In this document: positions 22,810 through 34,082 of the stretch, piece after piece | How positions within the stretch are numbered: the stretch's first letter is position 1 | Layout of the letters: every line of letters starts with the position of its first letter | Assembly (NCBI GenBank): GCA_000310025.1 | Contig: FN648441.1 | Span: forward strand, 124,001 to 188,000 | Source: Ectocarpus siliculosus | Taxonomy: Eukaryota; Sar; Phaeophyceae; Ectocarpales; Ectocarpaceae | Direction: 5' to 3' | Length of the DNA: 64,000 bases | The notes under the pieces: model-generated | The model's database searches: none | What the model was told of the DNA's origin: nothing | The model's input: the letters and a program-made list of their open reading frames with translations, nothing else | Translations under genes and position numbers: made by a program

Positions 22810-25800
22810 GGGGGGGCGTACTCTTATGCTTTGCATGCCTTAGCGGCTAGACCATTGACCACGCGTCCTCGAGAGGACGGAGCATTGTTCCCACAGGACC
22901 GATCACCGATGGCCAATCGTTCCTTCCTACTTTGCCAAAGGTGGCTCAAAAATGTCTTCCCTAGTTTGCCTATCCTACCGATGTCACTTCCCGCCTTTTC
23001 AAACCACTTTCTACTCCCCAGTACCGCTACCGTCCTCTCCTCTCTATTCCATGCCTCAAACATCTCCCTGTACGTCCCTTGTATTCTTCCCAGCTCAGTC
23101 ATGTACACTTCCCTCTCCTTTTCGTACCACGGACATTCCGCGACTACATGAACAATGTCTTCGCATTCGAAGCCGCAATCGCATTTGAACTTGTCGTCTT
23201 CGTCGTCTACCGTCCTATGTCTTCGTCGACGTTCGCGAAGGCCTATGTCCCCGGTCCTGAATTTGACCTTAAGCTTTGTCCCTGCATCCATTGGTCCATG
23301 TAGGTAATCCTTGAACCCTATTCCTTCTTTCAACAATCCGTACACTTCTAGACCCTCCTTATCCTTGGATTATTTCCTTAGATTCTGTTCTTCTCTGTCG
23401 GCACAAGCAACAGATATCTTCTTCTTGAACCCCTGTAGACCCTCCCTTTCCAGCGTTTCATCTTCGTCGATGTCCAATCCCTTCCATACGTCCTCTACAA
23501 CCTTGACCCATTCCGTGGGTTGTCTACCCCTCTTTTTGTTTGCCCACTTCGCCTCCCATACTATTCTCGGCAACCTCTCCTCTCCCATCCCGCACATGCG
23601 ATACTGCCATGTCAGCTTCCTTACGTCTCTTCCCGACCGTAGGGATTGGATCCCCAATTCTGCCCTGACAGCTGCATTACTTGTGCGCTTGGAGCATCCT
23701 AGGATGATTTTCGCTGCTTTCATCTGCGCCGCCTCGAGTTCTTTCACTACCTTCTTATTTCCTTCCCATACTTCTCCGGCGTACTCTAGCGGCGGTACGA
23801 TTACGCTCTTCAAAACCGTCAGTTTGATGCGTGTATCATGGTGCCGGTTTGCGAGTATTGGGTGCAGCTTCCCTGCTCGTGCTTTGCCCTTTTCCGCTAC
23901 CTTGGACATGTGTGCATTCCACGAGCAATCTTTTGCGATCTCTACTCCGAGGTATGTGTACTGGTCCACTACTGCAATCTCCTCGATCCCCCACTTCCAT
24001 CTATGTTCTACTGGTTCCTTCCTGCCCTCGTTGCATACCATGACGGCACTCTTCGCAACGTTGGCAGACAATCTCCACTTATCAGTAAACTTCTTCGCCG
24101 CGTCAATTTGCAGTTGCAGTCCCTCAGGGGTGTCCGACATACCAACAAAGTCATCCGCAAACAGCATTCCTGACACCGAAGTTTCCGTGTCCCCTACTTT
24201 TACTCCCTTCCGGACTGCCTCTACGACTTCCAACAGATCGTTGATGAACACCTGGAACAATGTTGGGGACAGCGTGCAACCTTGTGGGACCCCTTGCTCA
24301 ATGTCGAAGAATTTAGAGAGTTCTCCGTCTAGCATGACCGCGCTATTCGTACACTCTGTCATCTTCTTCAGCACCCTCCACATTTTCCCCTTGATCCCGT
24401 ACTTGGACAATTGTTTCCACAGCCCATTTCTCCATACGGTATCGTGTGCCTTTTTCACGTCCAGGAAGAAGCAGTACGTCCGCTTTCCCGCCCTCTTTCT
24501 ACCTTGGATGATTCTCCCTACCGTGAATGCGTGGTCTACGCACCCCCTCTTCTGTCGGAAACCTGCCTGGCCCTCACTAATGCTACGTTTCTTCTCCAGT
24601 ACTCCCACTATCCTATCGTTCAGCAGCTTACAAAACACTTTTCCTACTGTGTTCAACAGTGTGATACCCCTGTAGTTTCCTGGGTCAGTCTTGTCTTCTT
24701 TCTTAAACAGGTTCACAACCACTCCTTCCCTCCATCTACTTGGGGCATACTCGTTTTTCCACACCCAGTTGTACAACAGTACCATCAGCTGGATCATCCC
24801 CTTCCCCCCAAACTTCATGAACTCGTTTACTATCCCATCCGCCCCTGCTGCTTTGTGGCACTGCAGCTTGTTCACACACGCCTCAACCTCGTCCTCAGTG
24901 AACTCTTTTTCTAGTTCTACGTTCCCAACGTCTGCCTTCGATGTCTCTTCTTCTTTCTGGGCCCATGCGTCCACCTCCTTCTTAAACACTTGGTCAAAAT
25001 CTTCATTCTCCGAAGGCACTCCAAGTCTCTTGTAGTGTCCTGCTAGAACTTCCCTTTTTCCCTTCCCACTGCTGACTAGTCCACCGTTCACACCTCGCAA
25101 TGTTGCTACCCCTGTATCCCCCCCTTGCGCGGTCTTTTTCACCATCTCACTAATCCCTTCCCACATCTGCTTGACGTTCCCCTCCAGGCCTCCGTTGGCC
25201 TTCTGCACTACTTCGTCCCAAATGCACTTTTTCTTCGTTTTCACTAGTCCCTTCACCTGTTTCCTCTTGGCCCTGTACTTTTCCCAACTCTCTTCAGACC
25301 CCTCACCGAGGTACTGCTTGAAGACTTCTCTACGTTCCCCTATTTCTTCTTTCAGCTCGTCATCCCACCACTTAACCGATACCCCACATCGTACCACCTT
25401 CTTTCCCACTACTCTCTCTGCCGTTGTGTTCACTATGGACTCCCATCCTTCAATCACCCTGTCCCCTGCTGCTTGTGCGTCTACCTTTCCGTCTTCGACG
25501 CTTCTCAGCAGTTTCCTGAAGGGTTCTACACTACCAGCCAATCCCTTCTGGAATTCATCGCGTGTCCCCTCGTCTCCCAAAAGCTCTACTTTCCACCGGA
25601 ACACTTTCCTCTTGTTCTTACTCTCCGTCTTTCTAGATCGGTCGATGTTTGCCCATATGAGGAAATGGTCGGTCGAACCTATATCTATTGCACTTACGTG
25701 CAGCTCCGGGACCTGTGTGCTCCCCCTATCTACCAGGATGTAGTCGAGGATCGAGTATTCATTGCAAACTGCCCTCTGCCTGGTGAACTCCGGCTTATCG

Positions 25801-26565
25801 CTTTCCCTCCTACCGTTCAACACCATCAGCTCGTTGCTTTCCAAGAATTCAAGCATCCTCACTCCGTTGTCATTCACTTTGTCTTCTCCGTGCTGCCCGA
25901 TCGCCTGTCCTCTACTGCAAGCTTTCCCTACTCTGGAGTTGAAATCGCCCACCATGACAACTTCTCCCTTCCTACTGAACCTCTGGACATCTTCCCCAAT
26001 TTGTCCGAAGTTCTCCTGCGCCTTGCTTGCGACTTTCTTCGACGACGGTGGGACGTATACGTTCCCTAGAAACAAATCTTTCTCACCCCGTTCCCCAGGT
26101 ATCTTAAGCCATAGGCTTTCCTCGAACTCCGTTTTCACCACTACTTCCACCACGTCAAACAAGTGTTCCTTGACCAGGAATCCGACTCCCCCCTCCCCCC
26201 TTTTCTTCGGGTCTAAGGCCTTTCTTGCCTTCCCTACCCACCGGTACTTCCCTATTTTGCTTACCACGTCCCCATCCTTCAGTTCCCACGTCTCTTGGAT
26301 CCCCACTACATCCAGATCGCTTTGTTCTACTTGGTCCACTATTTCCAACCGCTTGCGCTCACTCCTTGCTAACCCGCACACGTTCCACGACCCCACTCTC
26401 AGCTTGTGCTTTTCCCTACTGGAGATTTTGCGCACTCTATCCTTCGCCTTCCGCTTCTTCTCGGCGTTCTGCTGATATGCCTGCTCGTCTCCCCCGCCCG
26501 GTCCCTTCTTCGCCTCTATCGCCCTCGCCTCCTGTCGCCTTACCTCTCATCGCCGGAGGGGGGGG
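22810..26565 (-). mobile_element. Non-LTR retrotransposon (LINE) with APE-type endonuclease
   Basis: The element reads on the minus strand from a TCCGGCGATG start beside a G/C run (about 26545-26565) to a GAGTAC plus C-run end at about 22805-22820. It encodes endonuclease, reverse transcriptase and a C-terminal zinc knuckle. The 3' end is a C run, not poly(A). Confidence 0.85.
22824..26435 (-). pseudogene. LINE ORF2: endonuclease-reverse transcriptase with one in-frame stop
   Basis: A 1021-codon frame (26435-23370) ends at a TAA at 23372-23370. The same frame stays open for about 180 more codons to 22824, so one nonsense change splits a ~1200-residue protein. The N-terminal ~240 residues form an APE/EEP endonuclease: SWNVCG, IQETW, GDFN and STDH motifs carry the metal and catalytic residues. 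The reverse transcriptase follows, with GYRGITLL-like NYRGITLL, DVKKAHDTVW, QGVPQGCTLSP and the FADD active site. His in KKAHDTVW replaces the usual Tyr/Phe. After the stop lies a C-x3-C-x4-H-x4-C knuckle. No ATG occurs before the endonuclease domain; the frame opens at GTG, so the 5' end is truncated, frameshifted in the nearby G run, or translated differently. Confidence 0.9.
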
Positions 26566-26924
26566 GGGTAAAAGGCAATGGGGGGGGGGGAGGAATCTAC
26601 TACGGGGGGGAAACTCCCTCCTTTACTGTATACCCCTGAACAAAAACCCAATGTGATCAACATTTATCCTAGTTGCTGTGCGATTTCCACCCGAAGGTCG
26701 AGTAGTGTGTATTGCCCGCCGAGAACGTACAGTACCTTTTGCCCACATTGCTAATTGTTAAATGTTTCCAGCCCCGGCGGGGCGAGACCCGGCAACACTT
26801 AGACCGACCAAAACATTATTAGGACGAAGTCTTACTGACATTCATTCGTCATGGCACCTGCACGTTTACACATGACCTACTGGAGGACAAACGCCTCAAG
26901 CACTCCTTTGTGCCCAACGTCACC

Positions 26925-27127
26925 ACGTTCGGGTGGTGCTTGTTGCGACCACCGCTGCAAGGAAGCTCGTGTGTTGATAACTGCCGCGGCAACAGTCTGG
27001 GTGCCACCAGCAACTCGGGATAGTACCTGAGTGAGTTGCTGTCGCGTACGATCACCTCTCCGTTGATTTCCCGTCGGATCCCGCCCGTGTGTCGTCTCAG
27101 TTTAGCCAGGGTTTAAAGGCCAACAGC
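26925..27127 (+). promoter_or_regulatory. Promoter/5' UTR of gene A, conserved with gene B
   Basis: This region and 57440-57671 share, in order, CACCACGT.CGGGTGGTGCT (a GC palindrome), a GCCACCAGCAACTCGGGATAG-like block, a GTGAGTT.CTGTC block and TCTCA.TTT.GCCAGG shortly before the ATG. No TATA box is visible. The last block may be an initiator. Shared upstream sequence shows that gene and promoter were duplicated together. Confidence 0.5.
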
Positions 27128-30100
27128 ATGCGGGGAGAACATGGCGGAACATTCGCCAAGACCCTCCTTCTCGTCGGGGGATTCGTGGCCAAGGCAGGTG
27201 CCGAAGGCTCGAATATTCCCATGGATCACATGATGCGACACTTGTACTCCTCGTCCACTGTCTGCCCGGATGAAGTGGATGCCTGCGTGGCGTCTACCAG
27301 TTGCTTGTCTTGCGACGAGACCTACTTCGAAAATTTCGACGGATGCTTTTCTTCGTTCAGCAGCGCCTCCACATGCGATGACTTTGTCGACGCCATGTGC
27401 TGTGCGGCGGAAGGCTGCGAGGACAACGAGGAATTTGCCGACTTCATGGGTACGTGCACAAACGTGGCCTCTCGCGCAGCGTTTTAGGTAACGACAGCTG
27501 AGAGTAATGATGACTCGCCTCGCTGTTGGAGTCTCGAGTTCGCGACACGGGTATCATTTGTGATGGTAAGATTTGCACGCTCAGATCGACAAAGGCAGTC
27601 GAACAACATATTTAACGTCTAGCTTGTTGAATGGAATAATGTTTGCATGCATGGACTCTACATGTATTCGCCTTTGGGTAACCGAGTTTGCGACAGGGGC
27701 GTTGTGATCGAGAGACTGACGCGCTGCAGGTGGCGAAGAACGGCGAAGAATAAGTCTCAAGGCAACCGCAGACTGATGAACCGAAAAACAAACGTCTTCC
27801 TTTTAGAATGGAATATTGATTGAACTCTCGCGTCTCAGGGCTCAGACACAATTGTAGTGACGGCGATGAGAAGGTCTCTCACATACCTGTTGTTGAATCT
27901 TTTGGTAACCCGGCAACAAGGCTTCTACGGGTGACCGGAACCCGACCGGCTGGTGGCAAGTCGATTAGCTTCTTCATATGCTTGTGCGCCTTGAATCCAC
28001 GAATAATTCAACCCAACTACAAAAGTTCACCTTCAGCATCTTCATCGCTTAGATGCAGCAGCATTGGTTTCATGCCATATCCCTCTTCATCAGTGAAATC
28101 ATTCCGGCCCATCTTTCTACAGGCCCCAGTGGCGAAGCAGTGCGTGGTCTGTACGCTTTCGTGCAGGTGCCGTGCTCGTTTGAGGTTGTGATCCATGCGT
28201 TGCACCCCTCTCACGTTTGGTTCTCTCCCGTTCGTAATATCGTGGGGCAGGCTGCTTATATGCGGACCTTGGTTGCGGAGTCATTGACATCGGTGATTGT
28301 CCAGGAGGCAGCGGAGCGACAACTGCCGGCTCCGACACCACCACGGACTCCACAGCCTCCAGCAGCGATTGTCCCGCCGAACTCTCGGCGTGTAACGTGG
28401 ATGACGAGTGCATATTCTGCACCCAGTCGTACGTTGACACCGTGGAGGGATGCTTTGCTTCAGCGACTGGTTCCACCTGCGACGATCTTGAAGAAGCTGT
28501 GTGCTGTGCGGTGGATGGCTGCGAGGACAACGTCGCGCTCAATGACCTCTTAGGTGCATGGTCTGGTTGTGTCTGCGAAAATCTCTGGGAGTGTTGCGAT
28601 TGACGGCAAATGCTAGGGGCGTAAAAGGATCGAAACTGTTCAAAGTGATTGTGACATTGTACTGCCACCGGCGATCGGCATAGGCCGAGGTAGGACAGAA
28701 ATGGATGCCAACCATGCCGTCCGGCGTTGCTCATGTCTCGGTATGTCTACGACATGTGCGAATACCATCGCGATGTCACCATTTTGCTGCTAACGCTGTT
28801 GTGTGCCCCCTCGCAAACCACTTGGTGCTCGCGCTACCGGTCTTGTCAGCCTGCATCAATTCGGATTCTCCCTGCTCCGTCGACATCGGAGATTGCGCAT
28901 CGGACGGAAGCCGGGCCATTTCTGACTCCGATACCACCACCGACACCGATTCCGCGGGCTACCTGACGACATCGACAACCACGTCCACAACCGACACCAT
29001 TTACACCTCGATGACGACGAGCGAGACCGAATGCGCCACCGAAGTGGTGGCTTGCAACGATGACACGGAGTGCGTAGACTGCTTCACGTCGTATGCTGCA
29101 CTCGTGGAGGGATGCCTTGTGTCAGCGGGTGGTACCACCTGCGATGATCTTGAAGGAGCTGTGTGCTGTGCGGTGGATGGCTGCGAGGACAACGATGGGC
29201 TCAATGACCTCTTAGGTGCGTTCTTGGTTGTCTTGTGTCTGCGGAATCGCTCGGTGTGTGTTAAGGATGACCGCGTATGTCCGGGGCTTATTTGGGTGGA
29301 AACCTCGACCTCTGCACGTGAAATTGAGATTTGTTTGTGATCGGCGGGCGACCAACATATGTCAGAAATGGATTCCAGTCGTAGCTCCCGTAACCCGGCC
29401 GGCGTTGCGCATGTCTCGGTATGTCTACGACGGATGCGAATAACACCATGCGGTTAACATTTTTACCACCAACACTGTTGTGTACACCCTCGCAAAACAT
29501 ATGGTGCTCGCGCTGCCTGTCTTGTCAGCCTGCATCAATGCGGATACTGGTTGCTCCTTCGACCTTGGAGATTGCGCATCGGACGGAAGCCGAGCCATTT
29601 CTGACTCCGATGCCACCACCGACACCGATTCCGCGGGCTACCTGACGACATCGACAACCACGTCCACAACCGACACCATTTACACCTCGATGACGACGAG
29701 CGAGACCGAATGCGCCACCGAAGTGGTGGCTTGCAACGATGACACGGAGTGCGTAGACTGCGTCACGTCGTATGCTGCACTCGTGGAGGGATGCCTTGTG
29801 TCAGCGGGTGGTACCACCTGCGATGATCTTGAAGGAGCTGTGTGCTGTGCGGTGGATGGCTGCGAGGACAACGATGGGCTCAATGACCTCTTAGGTGCGT
29901 TCCTGGTTGTCTTGTGTGTGCGGAATCGCTCGGTGTGTGTTAAGGATGACCGCGTATGTCCGGGGCTTATTTGGGTGGAAACCTCGACCTCTGCACGTGA
30001 AATTGAGATTTGTTTGTGATCGGCGGGCGACCAACATATGTCAGAAATGGATTCCAGTCGTAGCTCCCGTAACCCGGCCGGCGTTGCGCATGTCTCGGTA

Positions 30101-30575
30101 TGTCTACGACGGATGCGAATAACACCATGCGGTTAACATTTTTACCACCAACACTGTTGTGTACACCCTCGCAAAACATATGGTGCTCGCGCTGCCTGTC
30201 TTGTCAGCCTGCATCAATGCGGATACTGGTTGCTCCTTCGACCTTGGAGATTGCGCATCGGGCGGAAGCGGGGCCATTTCTGGCTCCGATACCACAACCG
30301 ACACCGGATCCCCCACCGATACATCCACCGACACCGATTCCGAAATCGATGCTACGACCGACACTGATAGTACCGCTGCTGACGACGGCGAGAGCACCGG
30401 CAGCGCGCCCCTCCCCATCGGCGATGACGACGAAGACAAGAAGGACGCTACAGACGACGCGGACCCGACCAACACCGAGTCATCCGCCACCCGTTCCGCT
30501 GCGGCAAAGGGAAGTTCGGCCGTTGTTTGGCTGATCGCCGCCGCTGCGCCCAGCCTGTGGCGCCGCTTCCAGTAA
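27128..30575 (+). CDS. Gene A: secreted modular 9-Cys protein, five exons
   Basis: Exons 27128-27449, 28251-28553, 28850-29215, 29529-29894 and 30208-30575 join through GT-AG introns into 574 codons. The ATG at 27128 is chosen because the paralogue shares it; the frame upstream opens only at GTG. Residues 1-25 look like a signal peptide ending AKAGA. Exons 1-4 each hold a module C-x6-C-x5-C-x2-C-x10-C-x8/9-C-x7-CC-x4-C followed by EDN. Exons 2-5 begin with a smaller motif C-x6-C-x6-C ending GDC, then a Thr/Ser/Asp-rich linker. Exon 5 ends in an acidic stretch and a ~15-residue hydrophobic segment before RRFQ, suiting a membrane or GPI anchor. All introns are phase 1. I recognise no known family; a cell-surface or wall role is inference. 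Confidence 0.85.
28850..30207 (+). repeat. 679-bp tandem duplication of exon plus intron in gene A
   Basis: Exon 3 with intron 3 (28850-29528) and exon 4 with intron 4 (29529-30207) are both exactly 679 bp, with 366-bp exons and 313-bp introns. The introns and exon 3' parts are almost identical. The first ~15 codons of exon 4 instead match the start of exon 5, so exon 4 is a hybrid from unequal crossing-over between exons 3 and 5. Confidence 0.9.
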
Positions 30576-31195
30576 CGAAGCCTAACAACTTCTCCAACGT
30601 GGCGAGACGCTTCGCCAAACACACCAATATTAGTCAACTCCTGTAGTCCTCCTCACATGCGCTGTTGGTTGGTGGTTTGAGACAGGCCTTTGATGAACGC
30701 TTGAGTGCGTGCGGGTACCACTTGATGCCGCTGGCAGGCCGAAGATTGGTAAAGAAGCTTGGTAAAGGTGGCTAGCATGTGTGCGCTGCAGATTGACGTG
30801 CTGGAGCGGGAGACAGCAGGGCACTTTGTCGTGGCCTTTTTTGACGCCGAAAGACAGGTTGTAAAGTGCAATTTCGGGGTTATCGGTCAACGAAACCTTT
30901 CTCTCCAACATCTTCGCGTAGGTAGTCCCAGTGGGAGTTGCTCACGCTGTCGTCTTGTAGAGACAGTGAGCTAAGCTTCTTCGTGCCCTTGTTGCGTGGT
31001 TCCCTCGGATCGAAGTGATGATCTGTAGATCATGTGTGGGTAGGAGAGGTACCAGGCCGGGACGTGCGTTGCTCTGTGGGGATGGCCGTTCATCATACGG
31101 ACATTTCAAGAGAATATTCAAGCTACGTACAAGGTCTCCCTCAGGACATGGGTGCCAAGCGCCCCGCGGGTATGTACAATGCTTGACACACGTGT
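30576..31195. other. 3' flank of gene A, no other gene recognised
   Basis: The first ~45 bases (AAGCCTA...TTC.CCAACGTGGCG) are conserved after the stop of gene B and are probably 3' UTR. Beyond that I see no coding. Confidence 0.4.
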
Positions 31196-31198
31196 GTA

Positions 31199-31530
31199 AC
31201 TTCCATGGATATAGAATTCTTCCATGGACGCCGGGTGAGTTTGAATTCCATGGAACCTTACCAAGTGACTTCCACGGACGTTGAAAGAACTTCCGTGAAC
31301 GTGTAGATAGGGGAGATTCACGAGCGATTTCCACGGAAGTTGAACTTCCATGGAAACTATGTAGTGGAAGTCGAAAAGCTAATCCTCGGCCGCTGGTGGG
31401 TTCCATGAAACCAAATTCACCAACTTCAATGGAAATCACCCCCGTTCTTGCAGCTTCCATGCAACTACCACTTTCGACTTTCATGGAAGCTTTTTTTGCG
31501 TAACTCCCCTGGACGTTTATTACCCCGAGT
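31199..31530. repeat. TTCCATGGA-rich degenerate repeat
   Basis: ACTTCCATGGA, TTCCACGGA and TTCCATGAA variants recur about a dozen times. The repeat is related to those at 16712 and 44915. Confidence 0.7.
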
Positions 31531-31603
31531 CCAGCTTCCAACGGAGGTTTGTACGAGGATCTTCAATGACAATCTTTCACCTTTTAGAATTCCCGCTTCA
31601 TCC

Positions 31604-32221
31604 ATGGAAGTTATCGTGACGGACGTAAAGGATATCGCATCGAATCTATTCATCAGCAGTGAGGTATCGGCGCGTTTGACCGCGCATCCGTTGCAGACGT
31701 CTTTCTTGGGGCCCTGGTCGGCGGTTGTCGGAACATGCCAAGATTGGGTGAGCGGTGACGTATTATTGGCTAGCGAAACCTCTTCTGTGCGTGTGTGCAT
31801 ACCCAAAGTCGTGCCGGTGCAGTGCGTGCGGCGCCTAGGGTGGCCCTTTTGGACTCGGGCTCACCTCCGCCCTTATTTTTCATTCTTTTTCTTGAAGTGG
31901 TGGAGGCATCAGGAGCTGCATCTATCCAAAGCCGCCGTTCGGTGCCTTCTCGACAGTGGGGTAGTTTTGGCTCTGGCCCTACCCTTGGAGACCACCTCCT
32001 CGGTGCGGCTAATGGCCCAATGTTTTTGCGGTGTCCGCCGCCGACGTCATGGGTCATGCCCTGCTTTTCACTCTCGCTTGTTCACTACTCTGCTTGCGCG
32101 GTCGGCGAGTGGAAGCACTTTGGAGACACGTTTGTTTGTTGTCGTCGGTATTTGCGGTGGGGGTTTCCGCTTATGTCGCTTGGCCCTCCCCGCTCTACGG
32201 GCAACGCACTTCCTGCGGTAG
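31604..32221 (+). CDS. Unrecognised ORF of 205 codons
   Basis: This frame opens upstream in the TTCCATGGA repeat; the first convincing ATG is at 31604. The product is Arg/Leu/Ser/Val-rich with a hydrophobic stretch in the middle and no motif that I know. Overlapping frames of 60-150 codons exist on both strands, so chance opening is quite possible. Confidence 0.15.
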   Translation: MEVIVTDVKDIASNLFISSEVSARLTAHPLQTSFLGPWSAVVGTCQDWVSGDVLLASETSSVRVCIPKVVPVQCVRRLGWPFWTRAHLRPYFSFFFLKWWRHQELHLSKAAVRCLLDSGVVLALALPLETTSSVRLMAQCFCGVRRRRHGSCPAFHSRLFTTLLARSASGSTLETRLFVVVGICGGGFRLCRLALPALRATHFLR

Positions 32222-32805
32222 GCCGGCAGGCAGGGTGTCGCTCTTTCCGATAAGCCCACTTTAATCAGGGAGAACCTATAGTTCGCGCAACGCCGGCGCT
32301 CCCGCTCTCACTGGCAGCTAGGTATGTATCTCGTAATGCTTTCGCCGAAACATGACACTCTTTCTGCGTCGGACACGGTTTTCAATTCATCCCCTGGGCC
32401 GGATGTGCCGAGTTGGAGCTTGGTGACGTGTGCATGGAGTGGCAACTGCTCTTCTTGTACAGATCCGCTTGCGTCGGTTGGCCCCATGCCGCAGACTGAC
32501 GCTAGTGCTGGGTCCGATAATCCTGCGCCGCCAGCGCATTCAGATTCCGGGCCGCCGCCCCGCGTGAAGTGAACTATTGGGATCTCAGCATCCCGGTTCC
32601 GGATCCGGCGAGCTCCGCCTGCGCATTGGCCATGTTACCTTTGTCTTTCGTGACCCGGGTTAGACCATTGGAGGCATTGACATCCAGGCGAATGTTTTGT
32701 GTGACTCCCGGGTGTGTCGCGGTCACCATCTGCTGATAATTGTTGTTCCGTGAAACCGTTTCGATTGGACCTGCCCCATCGCACAAACCGCTGGCTTTGC
32801 TTCCA

Positions 32806-33065
32806 AAAAGGAAGGTTTGTTCGTCGAAGCAGATAGAATAAACTGGTGTTTATTTTGTAACAGTCGAATTAGAATTTGGCTTCATTTTCTACCGGAAACC
32901 CAGGGTCACGGTGTTTGGAATTATTAGTCTATAGTTGGGGGTGTCATTCCGTGATCGAGTCCACGCAGGGGCTGTAGCAAAGTCGGGTAACGTGTGACAG
33001 CTACAGAGCGCGTGAAGCAACGGAAGGACAGCAGCAGCCGCCTAACGCAGTAGCGGCGGCAGTTT
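32806..33065 (+). repeat. Split direct repeat A1
   Basis: Identical, as read, to 36555-36814. Begins AAAAGGAAGGTTTGTTCGTC and ends GCGGCGGCAGTTT. Marks the 5' end of the element. Confidence 0.85.
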
Positions 33066-33780
33066 TCGTGCTGTTGGCGAGTAGAGTTAACCGATCTCAA
33101 AAAGAAAGAACAAAACGCCGTACATGTATCAGCACGGGACGCGCCAATGAGTGGAAGCACCCGCGCTGTTGGCGAGTAGAGTTAACCGAATTCAACGCAG
33201 CGGTAAGGAAATACCACAAATCATGCATCAGTACGGGACGCGCCAATGAGTGGAAGCACCCGTGCTGCATATGTGTTGTCAGTTTCAGCAAGGGACGCGC
33301 CAATGAGTGCTGTTGGCGAGTAGAGTTAACCGATCTCAAAAAGAAAGAACAAAAACGCCGTACACGTATCAGTACGGGACGCGCCAATGAGTGGGCGCAC
33401 CCGTGCTGTTGGGCGAGTAGAATTAACCGATCTCCACGCATCGAAAACGAAGTCATACACGTATCAGTACGGGACGCGCCAATGAGTGGAAGCACCCGTG
33501 CTCATATGTGTTGTCAGTTTCAGCAAGGGACGCGCCAATGAGTGGAAGCACCCGCGCTGCGTACAAGTATCATCAGTGCGGGTCGCGCCAATGAGTGGAA
33601 GCACCCGTGCTGCATATGTGTTGTCAGTTTCAGCGAGGGACGCGCCAATGAGTGGAAGCACCCGCGCTGTTGGCAAGTGGAGTTCACCGTATCCAACGCA
33701 TCGAAAAAAAAAAAAACACGTATCAGCACGGGACGCGCCAATGAGTGGAAGCACCCGTGCCGATGGCGAACCGGGGTTCA
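33066..33780 (+). repeat. Tandem repeat of GGGACGCGCCAATGAGTG units
   Basis: About nine copies of CGGGACGCGCCAATGAGTGG followed by AAGCACCCG are separated by variable spacers (55-100 bp) with AGAGTTAACCGATCTC or ATATGTGTTGTCAGTTTCAG. The array lies in the 5' leader of the tyrosine-recombinase element. Frames through it are repetitive and not called. Confidence 0.85.
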
Positions 33781-34082
33781 CCGAATCCAAGAAAATATAT
33801 ATATAAAAAAAAAAAAAGAGAAACCATCGCTAGTGTTCCAAAGAGAGAAATATTCGGGATTGGTCGACGTCCGGTGACCGTAGCGTCAGCAGCAATAATC
33901 ACTCCATTCAATCCACAGGCGTCGAGAATGAACTAACGCGAGCTCGCGATATAACAACGCGTCGTTCTGGGCCCGACGAAAACCCACGTCAGATAGTTTC
34001 GCCCGAAGATAGGATTTGTAGACCATTCTAACTGCAGATCCAGGCGCGCGATCGACTACGCCCACGATGAAGAGGAAAAGAA

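Noticed and set aside
23311-24675. 454-codon frame on the plus strand
   Set aside because: It is antisense to the LINE reverse transcriptase. The product is Ser/Pro/Phe-rich with no domain, and the minus frame has full endonuclease and RT motifs.
25171-26475. Further long plus-strand frames (190-237 codons)
   Set aside because: They are shadows of the LINE endonuclease region.
28117-28734. 205-codon minus-strand frame and similar ones at 30104-30637 and 58609-59355
   Set aside because: They are antisense to the Cys-module exons, caused by Thr/Ser/Asp codon bias, and lie across the predicted introns.
33068-33877. 100-157 codon frames rich in GRANEWKHP
   Set aside because: They translate the tandem repeat in the leader of the tyrosine-recombinase element; all three frames look alike.
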